Part shown: one piece after another, positions 1 through 8,869 of the stretch | Layout: each line of letters starts with the position of its first letter | Numbering within the stretch: the stretch's first letter is position 1 | NCBI GenBank assembly: GCA_020161265.1 | Contig: JAIUOC010000005.1 | Location: forward strand, 62,001 to 126,000 | Source of the DNA: Chloroflexota bacterium | Lineage (GTDB): Bacteria > Chloroflexota > Chloroflexia > Chloroflexales > Herpetosiphonaceae | Length of the DNA: 64,000 nt | Reading direction: 5' to 3' | Translations under genes and position numbers: made by a program | Notes under the pieces: model-generated | The model's database searches: none | Seen by the model: only the letters and a program-made list of their open reading frames with translations | Told to the model about the DNA's origin: nothing

Positions 1-61
1 CGGCCATAGCTGCAATCGCGCTGCTACAGCCAACCACAAATTGACGACGAGTTAAATCCAT
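1..61 (-). CDS. DUF1501-type Tat-exported protein (N-terminal 20 residues only)
   Basis: Only the first 20 codons lie in the window, reading MDLTRRQFVVGCSSAIAAMA. The twin-arginine motif (TRRQF) followed by a short hydrophobic stretch marks a Tat signal. A strong AGGAGG ribosome site overlaps the stop codon of the preceding DUF1800 gene, so the two are translated from one transcript. DUF1800 genes are habitually followed by a DUF1501 gene in bacteria. The identity is therefore inferred from context, because the catalytic part is outside the window. Confidence 0.6.
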   Translation of the reverse strand, partial: MDLTRRQFVVGCSSAIAAMA

Positions 62-70
62 TGCAGCCTC

Positions 71-1738
71 CTAGCGCGTATAAAATTCAGGGAGCATGCC
101 GATCATATGCACAAGGCTGCTCAAGCGTAATTTAATGTCATTGGCGGTTCCAGTTGGTGGTTGATCGAGGTTGCCGTTTTGGCCCATCAGTTTGAGCAAT
201 TTGGTTTTGACCAAGGCTGAAGGCTGATAGCCTAGCATGCGCATAATCCAGAAATCGACAATTTGGCGCACGGTGGTAACGCTGCCTGGCATTTGGCCTT
301 GCAAATCGAAGGTTGCAGGCGGGAAGTAGCTTTGCTGCAAGTGGAATAATAAGTTCCAGGTATTGAGCAGGGCGTTGCTGCTGCTCCAATAGCCACTTTC
401 GTCGGGGTGGCCCGTTGGTGTAGCCCAATTGAACATGCGATAACCCGCCAAGGTAACCCAGGTAAATAGCTCGGCGCTCGGTTTAACTTCGGCTCCAGTT
501 GAGCGCAAATAGGCGGCGACAACTTCATTTGGTCGGCGAATCTTGCCGCCCCATGTGCTCAAAAATTCGGGAGCCAGCAAAATTGTACGAATAGTTTTCT
601 TAATCTGATCAGGTGCTGAATAATTGGCTGTCCAGGTTGCTACTGCTTTATCTACCAGCGTGCTCGGTGGATTATCGCTGACCAAACGGCGGCAGAGTTT
701 AGTACAAAGATTGCGAATCGTGGCCGGATGTTTGGCCACAAGATCCAACACGGCTTTGCCATGGGCTTGGGGGCCAGCATTGGCATTTAAGAAGTTGGCC
801 AGCACAATCTTTTGGGCATTATCGTTCCATGTATCGAGATAATGGAATAAACCCGTGTTGGGAATGCCGCCTGTTCCATCGGCTACTGTCCAGCCTGTAA
901 AGGCGCGGGCCGCCTCATACACATCTTGGTCGATATAGCCAACAGGGCGGCCTTCGGAATCGCGCGGTACTTCTTGCCAGTTGTCGTAAATATTATTGAG
1001 GTAGTTTTGCGAACCAAAGGTGTGCAATTCAAACAGTTCGCGGGCATAATTTTCGTTGGCGGGGCCGTCGCGGCTGGTCGCATTATCGAGGTAATAGAGC
1101 ATGGCTGGGCTGGTGGCAACTGCTTCGAGGAAGCTGCGGAAGTTACCAAAACAATTGGCGCGAATGACGCTTTTGTCGTAGTGCGGCCAAAGCGAAGAGA
1201 TGCGCGTATCGCTATAGGCCCAAACGTTGAAGTGATTATGCCAAAAGTCGGTCATAATCTCGAATAATTGCCATTTGCTGTAGATTGCGCGAATCCAATT
1301 AGCGGCTACGACTTCATCGATTGGGCGAATGCGCTCGGTGTTAGACGGATGTACACGCAATTCCCATAATTCGGGCTGGGTTTTGTTGAGGGTGACGAGG
1401 CCACGCATTTCATCCATGGCCGGAAAGCCCGTGCCAGCGGCATAGACGATGCGCAAGGTGGCGTTGGCGATGCGGGTGTTACAATCGGTGTCGTTGTTGA
1501 AATTAGGGTTAAGCTGCTCATCGACATAGGCAGTTAAACCCATACTACGAACTCGGGCGAAATCGCCCGAACGTGCTCCGTAGGCCATGCGCGAGAGCGC
1601 GATGACCTCGAATGGCGGAGTTGCCATGGCTTCAGTTGTCGAGGGTTGCAGCGGCGCTGCCCCAACATCCTCATGAACGACTGCGCCTGTGGCCCCTAGC
1701 GCAGCGCCCAACAATAACTGGCGACGCGAAAGCGACAT
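71..1738 (-). CDS. DUF1800 family protein with Tat-like signal
   Basis: 555 residues. The N-terminus MSLSRRQLLLGAALGATGAV has a twin-arginine-like motif and hydrophobic core, indicating export. The body matches the DUF1800 pattern: an early segment on gaps in a hydrophobic helical fold, then WHNHFN near residue 165, ENYARELFELHTFG near 227-240 and RAFTGWT near 275-282. The family's biochemical role is not settled; it usually occurs with DUF1501 proteins, as here. The start is supported by an AAGGAG ribosome site 7 bases upstream. The promoter should lie in the AT-rich 1739-1893 stretch. Confidence 0.85.
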   Translation of the reverse strand: MSLSRRQLLLGAALGATGAVVHEDVGAAPLQPSTTEAMATPPFEVIALSRMAYGARSGDFARVRSMGLTAYVDEQLNPNFNNDTDCNTRIANATLRIVYAAGTGFPAMDEMRGLVTLNKTQPELWELRVHPSNTERIRPIDEVVAANWIRAIYSKWQLFEIMTDFWHNHFNVWAYSDTRISSLWPHYDKSVIRANCFGNFRSFLEAVATSPAMLYYLDNATSRDGPANENYARELFELHTFGSQNYLNNIYDNWQEVPRDSEGRPVGYIDQDVYEAARAFTGWTVADGTGGIPNTGLFHYLDTWNDNAQKIVLANFLNANAGPQAHGKAVLDLVAKHPATIRNLCTKLCRRLVSDNPPSTLVDKAVATWTANYSAPDQIKKTIRTILLAPEFLSTWGGKIRRPNEVVAAYLRSTGAEVKPSAELFTWVTLAGYRMFNWATPTGHPDESGYWSSSNALLNTWNLLFHLQQSYFPPATFDLQGQMPGSVTTVRQIVDFWIMRMLGYQPSALVKTKLLKLMGQNGNLDQPPTGTANDIKLRLSSLVHMIGMLPEFYTR

Positions 1739-1983
1739 ACAGACTCCTTAAAAGAGCTAAAAAATTAACCAAGGCCAAATGATAGGCGTTAGTCTAACGA
1801 CCTTTAACCAAGGTTTTATTAATAGGATGTTAATTAATTATGAGCAATTAATATTTGAATCAAGTGTGAGATGCGTGTAGGATAATCACCATTGTGATGC
1901 GGTTAGCCCATGCACCCCTTTTCTCGCCAGCAATTTGCTTGGGGCATCGGTTGCACCTTTGTGTGAGAATTAAGGAGCCTGCA

Positions 1984-2634
1984 ATGGAAGCAACATTTTG
2001 GATCAATTCTTGGCAACAAGGTGGTAGCGCAACCAGCTTTCATCGGCGCGATATTCACCCGTATGTTGAGCATTTTGCTACGCCCGAATTTTTGCAGGGC
2101 AAACGGGTGCTGGTGCCCTTATGTGGTAAAACCAATGATTTGCGTTGGTTTAGCCAATATGCCGAGGCTGTGATTGGAGTGGAGTTGGTGACCACCGCGA
2201 TTGAGCAATTTTTTGTTGAGCAAGAGCTTGATTATGTGCAGCCAAACCCAACTACCTATGTTTCCGGCAATATTACGATCCTGAATCGCGATGTCTTAAG
2301 TTTAACCACCGCCGATGTTGGCAACATCGATTTAGTCTATGATCGGGCGGCCTTGGTTGCTTTGCCCCACGAGATGCGTAACCACTATCGCGCGACGATC
2401 GATCAATTATTGCCTGTTGGCGGCCAGCAGATGATTATCACTTTAGAATATGCGCCGCTGATGGCTACCCCACCATTTAGTATTACGCCGACCGAGATTG
2501 AGTTTTACTATGGTGAGCGTTATTTTATTAGCCATTTTGCTGCGCCCAGTCAGCCCGAACACCGCATGGTCGCTAAATTCAGCTTGCAATTTCTCAAAGA
2601 ACATGGCTTTTTGATTACGCGCTATCAGAAGTAG
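1984..2634 (+). CDS. tpm: Thiopurine S-methyltransferase family protein
   Basis: 216 residues, close to the roughly 218 of bacterial TPMT. It begins MEATFWINSWQQGGSATSFH, the typical family start, followed by the SAM-binding segment VLVPLCGKTNDLRW and later VYDRAALVALP. The family S-methylates thiopurines and, in bacteria, selenium and tellurium oxyanion derivatives; the substrate here is unknown. An in-frame ATG exists at 1894, but the ATG at 1984 has an AAGGAG site 7 bases upstream and matches family length, so I chose it. It is transcribed divergently from the DUF1800 gene, and no partner gene is apparent. Confidence 0.88.
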   Translation: MEATFWINSWQQGGSATSFHRRDIHPYVEHFATPEFLQGKRVLVPLCGKTNDLRWFSQYAEAVIGVELVTTAIEQFFVEQELDYVQPNPTTYVSGNITILNRDVLSLTTADVGNIDLVYDRAALVALPHEMRNHYRATIDQLLPVGGQQMIITLEYAPLMATPPFSITPTEIEFYYGERYFISHFAAPSQPEHRMVAKFSLQFLKEHGFLITRYQK

Positions 2635-2880
2635 GCACGAGGGGCCAGGGGTAAGGGGCTAGGGTTCAGGGAGTGAGTCTATTGGCTGAAGGCTATCGGA
2701 ATATTTTGTGGTAGCTCATTAATCCGATAGCCTTCAGCCTCACTCCCCTTCGTGCGCTTCGTGTCCTTCGTGGATCAAACCTGATCCCTACACTCTGGCC
2801 CCTGATTCCTCGCTCCTTCGTGCACTTCGTGTCCTTCGTGGATCAAACCCGATCCCCGACCCCCAACAACTGATCCCCAA
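2635..2880. repeat. Dispersed modular intergenic repeat, copy 1
   Basis: It fills the gap between two convergent genes. It starts with a G-rich run (ggggccaggggtaagggg), followed by an inverted repeat with 17-bp arms at 2684-2700 and 2723-2739 (GGCTGAAGGCTATCGGA and its complement), which GAGTGAG/CTCACTC extends outward. Two direct copies of a roughly 40-bp unit then follow, starting near 2750 and 2817. Each contains CTTCGTGTCCTTCGTGGATC and then GATCCC. Related sequences recur at many other gaps in the window. Confidence 0.85.
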
Positions 2881-2883
2881 GCC

Positions 2884-5448
2884 TTACAACCTTGGATCGA
2901 TTGGCTCACTTTCAAGGGCAAGCACCCCAAAAACGCATTCATGGACGCGGCGCAATGGCTCACGATTGACAAAACGATCAAGGGCTTCGAGGCCTAAGGC
3001 AAATTCGCGCAGCGCCAACGAACGTTTACCACTCAGGCCGCGCTGGCGTAAGCGCTCCAAGTTTTCGGGTAAATCGTATTCAGGTCCATAGATGATGCGC
3101 AGATATTCAGCGCCACGACATTTGATCGCAGGTTGCACGATACCACGAGCATTCTGGACAACCCATTGTTTGGGCTTGATGACGATACCTTCACCGCCCG
3201 CCGCTGTCAGTTTTTGCCACCATTCGATCGTTTGCTCAACGCTGGTTTGATCGTGCAAATCGACCACGCGATAGGGTGTGGCTACCAATAAACGCGGCTC
3301 GGCCTCGGCCAAGGCTGCCAAAGTTTGCATATGCCACTCGTGGTCACGATCATACAATGGGCGTTGTTCGCAAGCCAAGAGATGAAACGGGGCTAAACGC
3401 AAATCATCGAGGCTGCGCACAGGCCAGCAATAGTGTTGGTAGGCCTCAACATAGCCTTGCACCGCCTGTTGGCGCAGTTGGGTATGGGCAATCAACGCTT
3501 GCAACTCAACCGATTCGGGCATGCGCGTGACGGTCTGGCGCAACGCGGCTTGGGCCGCGCTCATGCTAGCAGTTGCGGCAGCTCCAACTGGCGCATATTG
3601 ATTTTGAATCAAATCATGCGCTTTGGCCGACCACGGCAGCACTTCACAATCTAAGGCAAACCAGCCTGAATCGAAGCTTTCCCACCAATTAAGCGTGCTA
3701 ATTGCTTGTTGTAGCCGTTGCAGAAATGCCGTTTCAAGCTCAGGATCGCTGAAGAAGCGCCGCCCAGTGCGGGTGTAACACACGCCAATCTGCTCACCAG
3801 TTACCCCAAAACGCTCACGAGCAACCTCGCTATCGCGGCAGATAATCACAATCGCCCGCGAACCCATATGCTTAGTTTCGCATACAACTTCGTTGACCCC
3901 CGCCCGCCGATAATATTCTAAGGCTTCGGCAGGATGCTCCAAGAAACTGCCAAGTTGGCTGGTTTCAGAAGGCGACATCGTTGGTGGTAAGTAAATCAGC
4001 CATTGTGGCTCGATGGCAAAACGGCTGATCACTTCCAAGGCGGCGCTGGTTTGTTCTTCGCGCAGGTTGATTTGGCTGATCAAACTAGTGCTGATTTGCA
4101 GCTTGCCTTGAAAATCGCTCAAATCGAGCACTTGATCATGGGCTTGCTGGGCTGAAAGTTGGGTCGCATTCATTTCTAAAGGCCGTTTGGGAATGGCATA
4201 TTGGGCAAAGGCTGGCACTCGCACAAACTCACGTTCGGGATAACGCAGCGCGGTGAGTGCTCCGCCAAAGGCACAGCCAGTATCAATATCAACCGTGTTG
4301 TTCAGCCATTCGGGTTGGGGAATTGGCGTATGACCATAGACCACCAAGCCCTCGCCCCGATATTCTTTGGCCCACGGATAGCGCACGGGCAAGCCAAATT
4401 CATCGGTTTCGCCTGTGGTCTCGCCATACAAGGCAAATTCACGCACCCGCTTCGACATCCGGCCTTGTAACTCTTGCTTCATGCCAGCGTGTGCCACCAC
4501 CAACTTGCCATCATCAAAGATCAGATGACTGACCATGCCTTCGATAAAATGGCGGACTGCTTGGCGAAACGTCTCATCAGTTTCGGCTAAAGCTTGCATG
4601 GTTTCGGCCAGTCCATGGGTTTGTTTGACTTTACGTCCAGCCAAGGCTCGTGCCATTTTATCGTCGTGGTTGCCAGGTACGCACAAAGCTGCGCCCGTTT
4701 CAACCATGCTCATCACCAAGCGCAACACCCCAACTGAATCTGGCCCGCGATCAACTAAATCGCCGACGAACACCGCGCGACGGCCAGCAGGCGGCGTGAC
4801 CGTAAAGCCATAATTATGGCCTGGCGTGAGGTTGATGCTATAGCCCAATTCCAGCAGCAAGCGCTCAAGTTCAGGGTAGCAGCCGTGCACATCGCCAATT
4901 ATATCGAAGGGGCCATGCTCGGCTTTGCGGTTGCTCCAAGCGCGTTGGCGCACAATTTCAACGCTATCAACCTGCTCAGGTGTAACGTTATGCACTACCC
5001 GAAAGCCTTCGTCGTGCAGCGTGCGCAGCGAACGCCGCAAATTATCGATTTGGCGCTTGACCACAAAATCGCCAAAATCGCGATTGGGGCGGCCTAAATT
5101 ACGCTCCAAACAAACGCGTTCAGGCGTGTGCAGCACAATCGCCACGGGCCAAACGTGGTAATGGCGAGCCAAGGCCAGCAACGGTTTCCGTGCTTCGGCC
5201 TGCACATTGGTCGCATCGATCACGGTCAAACGGCCCAAGGCTAGGCGCTTGGCGGCAATGGTGTAAACCAAATCAAAGGCATCAGCTGAGACTGATTGAT
5301 CAGTTTCATCATCGGTGAGCATTGCGCGACAGGCATCGGACGAAATAATTTCGGTTGGCTTGAAATAGCGCTGCGCAAAGGTCGATTTGCCTGAGCCAGA
5401 AGCCCCAATCAATACTACCAACGATAATTCAGGTATTCCTAATTCCAT
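2884..5448 (-). CDS. pnkp: Polynucleotide kinase-phosphatase-ligase (bacterial RNA repair Pnkp)
   Basis: 854 residues, close to the 870 of the well-studied Clostridium thermocellum enzyme, with the same three modules in order. The N-terminal 5'-OH kinase has P-loop GASGSGKST at 15-23. The central binuclear metallophosphatase has GDVHG at 185-189, GDLVDRG at 229-235, GNHD at 259-262, a histidine at 320 and GHTP at 372-375. The C-terminal ligase-type adenylyltransferase has ETKHMGSRA, with nucleophile Lys526, and later EGIVIKPK. Pnkp heals the ends of cleaved RNA and, with Hen1, seals them and installs a 2'-O-methyl mark. It is the last gene of a three-gene operon, 12 bases after the nucleotidyltransferase. 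Confidence 0.95.
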   Translation of the reverse strand: MELGIPELSLVVLIGASGSGKSTFAQRYFKPTEIISSDACRAMLTDDETDQSVSADAFDLVYTIAAKRLALGRLTVIDATNVQAEARKPLLALARHYHVWPVAIVLHTPERVCLERNLGRPNRDFGDFVVKRQIDNLRRSLRTLHDEGFRVVHNVTPEQVDSVEIVRQRAWSNRKAEHGPFDIIGDVHGCYPELERLLLELGYSINLTPGHNYGFTVTPPAGRRAVFVGDLVDRGPDSVGVLRLVMSMVETGAALCVPGNHDDKMARALAGRKVKQTHGLAETMQALAETDETFRQAVRHFIEGMVSHLIFDDGKLVVAHAGMKQELQGRMSKRVREFALYGETTGETDEFGLPVRYPWAKEYRGEGLVVYGHTPIPQPEWLNNTVDIDTGCAFGGALTALRYPEREFVRVPAFAQYAIPKRPLEMNATQLSAQQAHDQVLDLSDFQGKLQISTSLISQINLREEQTSAALEVISRFAIEPQWLIYLPPTMSPSETSQLGSFLEHPAEALEYYRRAGVNEVVCETKHMGSRAIVIICRDSEVARERFGVTGEQIGVCYTRTGRRFFSDPELETAFLQRLQQAISTLNWWESFDSGWFALDCEVLPWSAKAHDLIQNQYAPVGAAATASMSAAQAALRQTVTRMPESVELQALIAHTQLRQQAVQGYVEAYQHYCWPVRSLDDLRLAPFHLLACEQRPLYDRDHEWHMQTLAALAEAEPRLLVATPYRVVDLHDQTSVEQTIEWWQKLTAAGGEGIVIKPKQWVVQNARGIVQPAIKCRGAEYLRIIYGPEYDLPENLERLRQRGLSGKRSLALREFALGLEALDRFVNREPLRRVHECVFGVLALESEPIDPRL

Positions 5449-5460
5449 GAAACCAGCTCC

Positions 5461-6357
5461 TTAGTCCACTTGGGCGCGGCGTGCTTGGAGCAACCAAGCA
5501 TTCGCCGCCGCTAGATCGGGCAAAATTGGTAGTTTGGTTGCAGCATAGGCTTGTTCAAATTCAGCATGCAGGGCGATTCGCCAACGATTAATCGTATCCC
5601 ATTCCAATTCGCCAGCGCGAATCGCCATCAGTTGATCGTGTTCGGCAACGTGGCGCAACCGTAATTCGCCATGGCGCAAAGCGTGGATGCCGCTCAGCAA
5701 CAAGCGAATCAAATGCATCACATGTTTCCAGCGCAAGCTGCCATGGGTGCGTAAATCGCGCTCAAGCAAGCGAAATTGGGCCAACACATAGCTGTTATGG
5801 CTTTGATAGATTCGGCTGGTCAGCAATTTATGGCGCATCGCACGTAGCTCCAAGGCCAACGGCGAGGCATGTTCAACCAAGTCGGTATATAAACATTCAA
5901 GCGCATTTGGATTGGCACGCAACAGCAAATTCAAAAATTTTTGCACTTCCCAATAGTGTTCTTGGGTTTCAACAAATTCATATTGTTCGGGCACAGTCGC
6001 CAAGCCCCAATTGACCGTTGCTGGTGGCACGAAAAAACCACGCCAATCAGTATCCGATTCGGGCGTATTCAAGCCGTAGGCACGTGAGCCAACCACACAA
6101 CGATACTGAATCCATTGGCGGTTTTCAGTGAGTTGCGGTTGCTCCAAGCTCAACAATGGATCGTTAAATTGCTTGCGCAGGCCAAAATCTTGGCGAGTGA
6201 GTTGCAAAACCGTACCATCAACACAGCGCACCGTGTAATATTCGCTATGTTCGCAGGGCGTTGCAACCACTTGGGCCACGCTATGTTTGGCCTGATGATC
6301 GATCGTGCGCAACAGCACCACGTGGGTTCCGAGCGCCAAGTGCAGTTTAGGTTGCAT
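5461..6357 (-). CDS. Pol beta-type nucleotidyltransferase of the RNA repair operon
   Basis: 298 residues from the ATG at 6357 (MQPKLHLALGTHVVLLR). The open frame extends further upstream into hen1, but this start overlaps the hen1 stop by 11 bases and gives a sensible coupled arrangement. The nucleotidyltransferase core is clear: GSRAYGLNTPESDTDWRGFF, with Gly-Ser at 90-91 and Asp102/Asp104 as metal ligands. The C-terminal part is helical with many His and Arg residues, as in the YcgL-like predicted nucleotidyltransferases. Its position between hen1 and pnkp suggests a role in RNA end processing, such as nucleotide addition or activation. No reaction is established, so that role is inference. 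Confidence 0.8.
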   Translation of the reverse strand: MQPKLHLALGTHVVLLRTIDHQAKHSVAQVVATPCEHSEYYTVRCVDGTVLQLTRQDFGLRKQFNDPLLSLEQPQLTENRQWIQYRCVVGSRAYGLNTPESDTDWRGFFVPPATVNWGLATVPEQYEFVETQEHYWEVQKFLNLLLRANPNALECLYTDLVEHASPLALELRAMRHKLLTSRIYQSHNSYVLAQFRLLERDLRTHGSLRWKHVMHLIRLLLSGIHALRHGELRLRHVAEHDQLMAIRAGELEWDTINRWRIALHAEFEQAYAATKLPILPDLAAANAWLLQARRAQVD

Positions 6358-7729
6358 CTTCAAACACCCCCAATTGCGACGGTGCACCATGGTTGAGATC
6401 TTCTGGCCCCAACGGTTCGATGCTGACGCGATAGTTGTGGCTTGCCGCGACTCGTTCGGCCCAAGCTGCAAATTCCGCCCGCGTCCATTCAAAACGATGA
6501 TCGCGGTGGCGCAGCTGATCGGCGGGCAAACTTGGAAACAATTGATTGTACTCACGGTTGGGCGTGGTTACGAGCACCAATTTTGGGCGGGCAAAACCAA
6601 ATACAGTTTGTTCAAACGCCGCCAAATGCCCAAGCTCAAGGTGCTCCAAAACTTCGACGATTGCGGCGGCATCGAAGCCTTTCAATCGAGCATCGCGATA
6701 GAGCAAAGAGCCATGCAGCAAGCTCAAGCGTTGGCTTTGACGTTCGGACAAGCGTTCAATCCGTTGCTTCAAGATTGCCAAAGAACGGGTGCTCAAATCC
6801 ATGCCGACTACCGCACTAAATTGGCTCTCTTTGAGCAATTCGCGCAAAAGCTTGCCTTCGCCACAGCCCAAATCGAGAATCCGTTGTGCTCCACTGGCCT
6901 TCAAACGCTGCACAATCACACTATGGCGCTGAGTATGCAGGCTTTGGCGTTCGCTTGGTTCGCTCACTTGCGCCTGATCTGGCTCGGTTTGGGTTGTAGT
7001 TTCAGGCGCAACTGCTTGGAGTAAATGCTCAAGCGCAGCACTTGTGAGGCTTTTTTGATAGCGCAAATAACGGGTTGTAATCAACTCGCATTCTGGATGT
7101 TGCGCCAACCACCCATCGCCTTTGCGTAACAATTTGCTCACCTCATCGTTGCCAATCCAATAGTGCTTAGCATTATCTAACACAGGGATGAGCACATATA
7201 TGTGCGTGAGCAGTTGTTTAACCGTGAGATTGGCACTTAATTTAAGCGCAAGATAGCTATTTGCCGAATTATCATTCGCGATCGGCTCGGCACTAACCTG
7301 ATAGCCCAATGGTTCAAACAACCGTTGAATTAAGCTTAAACCAGCCTTCGCTCGCACTGCCACAACTGGCAACTCGACGGTTAGAGGCAACACCAAATCG
7401 ACCAATTCTGGGCGTTTTTTGCAAACTCCAGCCATGGCGCTCGAAAAAACATCACCCATGGCAACGCATAGCAACGACGAAGCCACATACGGGCGATCGT
7501 TGACATATTGGCTGAGCATACCCTCGCCGCCACGATTGCCGCGCACCAACGCCACCGGATCAACATCAAGCAACATGGCGATGGTGCAGCGTTCGGCGTT
7601 GGCTTCGGGGTAGAAGATATGGGCCGCGCCAAAGGGGAGTGGGAAGGTTTGCACCCGATCGGGATGCTTATGCAAAATAAAGCCCAAGTCGGTTGCAGGC
7701 GTATGGGTGGTTGTTAATGTCAGTAGCAT
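6347..7729 (-). CDS. hen1: RNA 3'-terminal ribose 2'-O-methyltransferase Hen1
   Basis: 460 residues in two parts. The N-terminal ~240 residues match the bacterial Hen1 domain that activates Pnkp ligase, starting MLLTLTTTHTPATDLGFILH. The C-terminal methyltransferase has SAM motif DLGCGEG at 286-292, the metal-binding EVLEH at 359-363, NREYN at 391-395 and DHRFEWTR with His411. Bacterial Hen1 marks the 3' ribose at a repaired break so that the same nuclease cannot recut it. A GGGAG ribosome site precedes the start. It is the first gene of the RNA-repair operon and is separated from the upstream STAS gene by a terminator. Confidence 0.95.
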   Translation of the reverse strand: MLLTLTTTHTPATDLGFILHKHPDRVQTFPLPFGAAHIFYPEANAERCTIAMLLDVDPVALVRGNRGGEGMLSQYVNDRPYVASSLLCVAMGDVFSSAMAGVCKKRPELVDLVLPLTVELPVVAVRAKAGLSLIQRLFEPLGYQVSAEPIANDNSANSYLALKLSANLTVKQLLTHIYVLIPVLDNAKHYWIGNDEVSKLLRKGDGWLAQHPECELITTRYLRYQKSLTSAALEHLLQAVAPETTTQTEPDQAQVSEPSERQSLHTQRHSVIVQRLKASGAQRILDLGCGEGKLLRELLKESQFSAVVGMDLSTRSLAILKQRIERLSERQSQRLSLLHGSLLYRDARLKGFDAAAIVEVLEHLELGHLAAFEQTVFGFARPKLVLVTTPNREYNQLFPSLPADQLRHRDHRFEWTRAEFAAWAERVAASHNYRVSIEPLGPEDLNHGAPSQLGVFEDAT

Positions 7730-7777
7730 CAGCAGACTCCCTCTAAATCTATCTCGGCATGCTGGTTATTTAACCAC

Positions 7778-7809
7778 AAAAAACCCTCTTGCAATCCATC
7801 GCAAGAGGG
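7778..7809 (-). terminator. Rho-independent terminator of the terpene/STAS operon
   Basis: A perfect 9-bp stem (CCCTCTTGC/GCAAGAGGG) with an 8-base loop is followed on the minus strand by a T6 run. It lies 35 bases past the STAS gene stop and before hen1, so hen1 must have its own promoter in the short 7730-7778 stretch or depend on read-through. Confidence 0.9.
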
Positions 7810-7843
7810 AAGCCGCGATTCATCATTCGACCGACAGGCAGAT

Positions 7844-8869
7844 TTAACCAACCATCAACTGCTTTTCGCTGACACCGAGCAAGTGCATCGCATCGCTTGG
7901 GCTACGGGCCACCCGCAGATCTTCGCCAAACGAAATCCCCAAGTTGGTCAGAATCATCGCCATCGAGGCCGAAATACCACAAAGTATCACTTGAGTTCCC
8001 AGCAATTTGACTGTTTGAATCGTTTGGGTCAGCAAACCGCAGCCATAGGTATCGATATGGGCAATGCTGGTAACATCAAGCACGACGGCGCGGGCACGTT
8101 GTTCGTGAACACGTTTCAACAAAGCTTCGCGGAAGGTATCGATCCGTTGATCATCAAGGTGACCAACAATTGGCGCATAAATCACGTCGTGGGCTAATTC
8201 GGTAATTGGCACTTCCAGATCAGCAATTTGCTCACGTAATTGTTTTTCCAGCTCAATTTGCTTTTTTAAATCGCCGTTGGTTGAGAGCAAAACCTCATTT
8301 TTGAGCGCCAATGCAGCGTTCGATTCAGTAATCGAATCGATCATACTAATCAAGCGTTGATTGAATTGCCACAACAAAAAGCCGATAATAATAAAGATGC
8401 CGATAATCACTGCTGCATTCAAATAGACAAACCATGACAAGACTTGATATTCTTTAAATGGGCTAAATAAACCAGCAAAAAAAGCCACAATACTGCTACT
8501 AATTGAAGTAACCACAATCGTACCTTTTTGCTCATTAGAAATATATTGTAGCCCGGTAATTGCTACAATTAATGGGGTAAACATATAGCCAGTTGATAAA
8601 ACTGGCTGGATCAAAGCCAACATAATTGTTGAAAACAGTAAACTTGCCCCAATTGACCAGACAACTGTGGTGTTAGTATAATTATCGTAACCATACCACA
8701 TAAAACCACAGATGAGCGCATTTACTCCCATAATACTACTAACTATTAAAAGAACTGTATTCGAAAATACAGTTCCTAATCCTAAAAACGCTAAACCAAA
8801 CACACCAATGATGACCGTCAATGAAATAACAACCTGCAACAGGCGTTCACGCACAATACTGAGATCCAT
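7844..8869 (-). CDS. Membrane protein with C-terminal STAS (RsbR-like) domain
   Basis: 341 residues. About six or seven transmembrane segments occupy residues 10-180. A short coiled linker (LLSTNGDLKKQIELEKQLRE) leads to a STAS domain at about 220-335. The STAS core DVTSIAHIDTYGCGLLTQTI retains the Asp-Thr pair that is phosphorylated in RsbR/RsbS-type stressosome proteins. This suggests a membrane-anchored partner-switching regulator rather than a transporter, since no SulP signature is seen. Its start overlaps the end of the terpene synthase gene by 23 bases, with GAGGAA as ribosome site, so the two are translationally coupled. A regulatory link to terpene synthesis is inferred from this alone. 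Confidence 0.8.
   Translation of the reverse strand: MDLSIVRERLLQVVISLTVIIGVFGLAFLGLGTVFSNTVLLIVSSIMGVNALICGFMWYGYDNYTNTTVVWSIGASLLFSTIMLALIQPVLSTGYMFTPLIVAITGLQYISNEQKGTIVVTSISSSIVAFFAGLFSPFKEYQVLSWFVYLNAAVIIGIFIIIGFLLWQFNQRLISMIDSITESNAALALKNEVLLSTNGDLKKQIELEKQLREQIADLEVPITELAHDVIYAPIVGHLDDQRIDTFREALLKRVHEQRARAVVLDVTSIAHIDTYGCGLLTQTIQTVKLLGTQVILCGISASMAMILTNLGISFGEDLRVARSPSDAMHLLGVSEKQLMVG

Noticed and set aside
2635..2880. Possible CRISPR array because of CTTCGTGxCCTTCGTGG repeats
   Set aside because: Units are few, irregularly spaced and lack uniform spacers; the same modules occur scattered through the window and no cas genes are present.
6305..7024. A 239-codon plus-strand frame across hen1
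   Set aside because: Hen1 has every expected motif on the minus strand; the opposite frame shows none.
7844..8869. Sulfate permease (SulP) because of TM plus STAS layout
   Set aside because: There are only six or seven helices and no SulP signature; RsbR-like STAS fits better.
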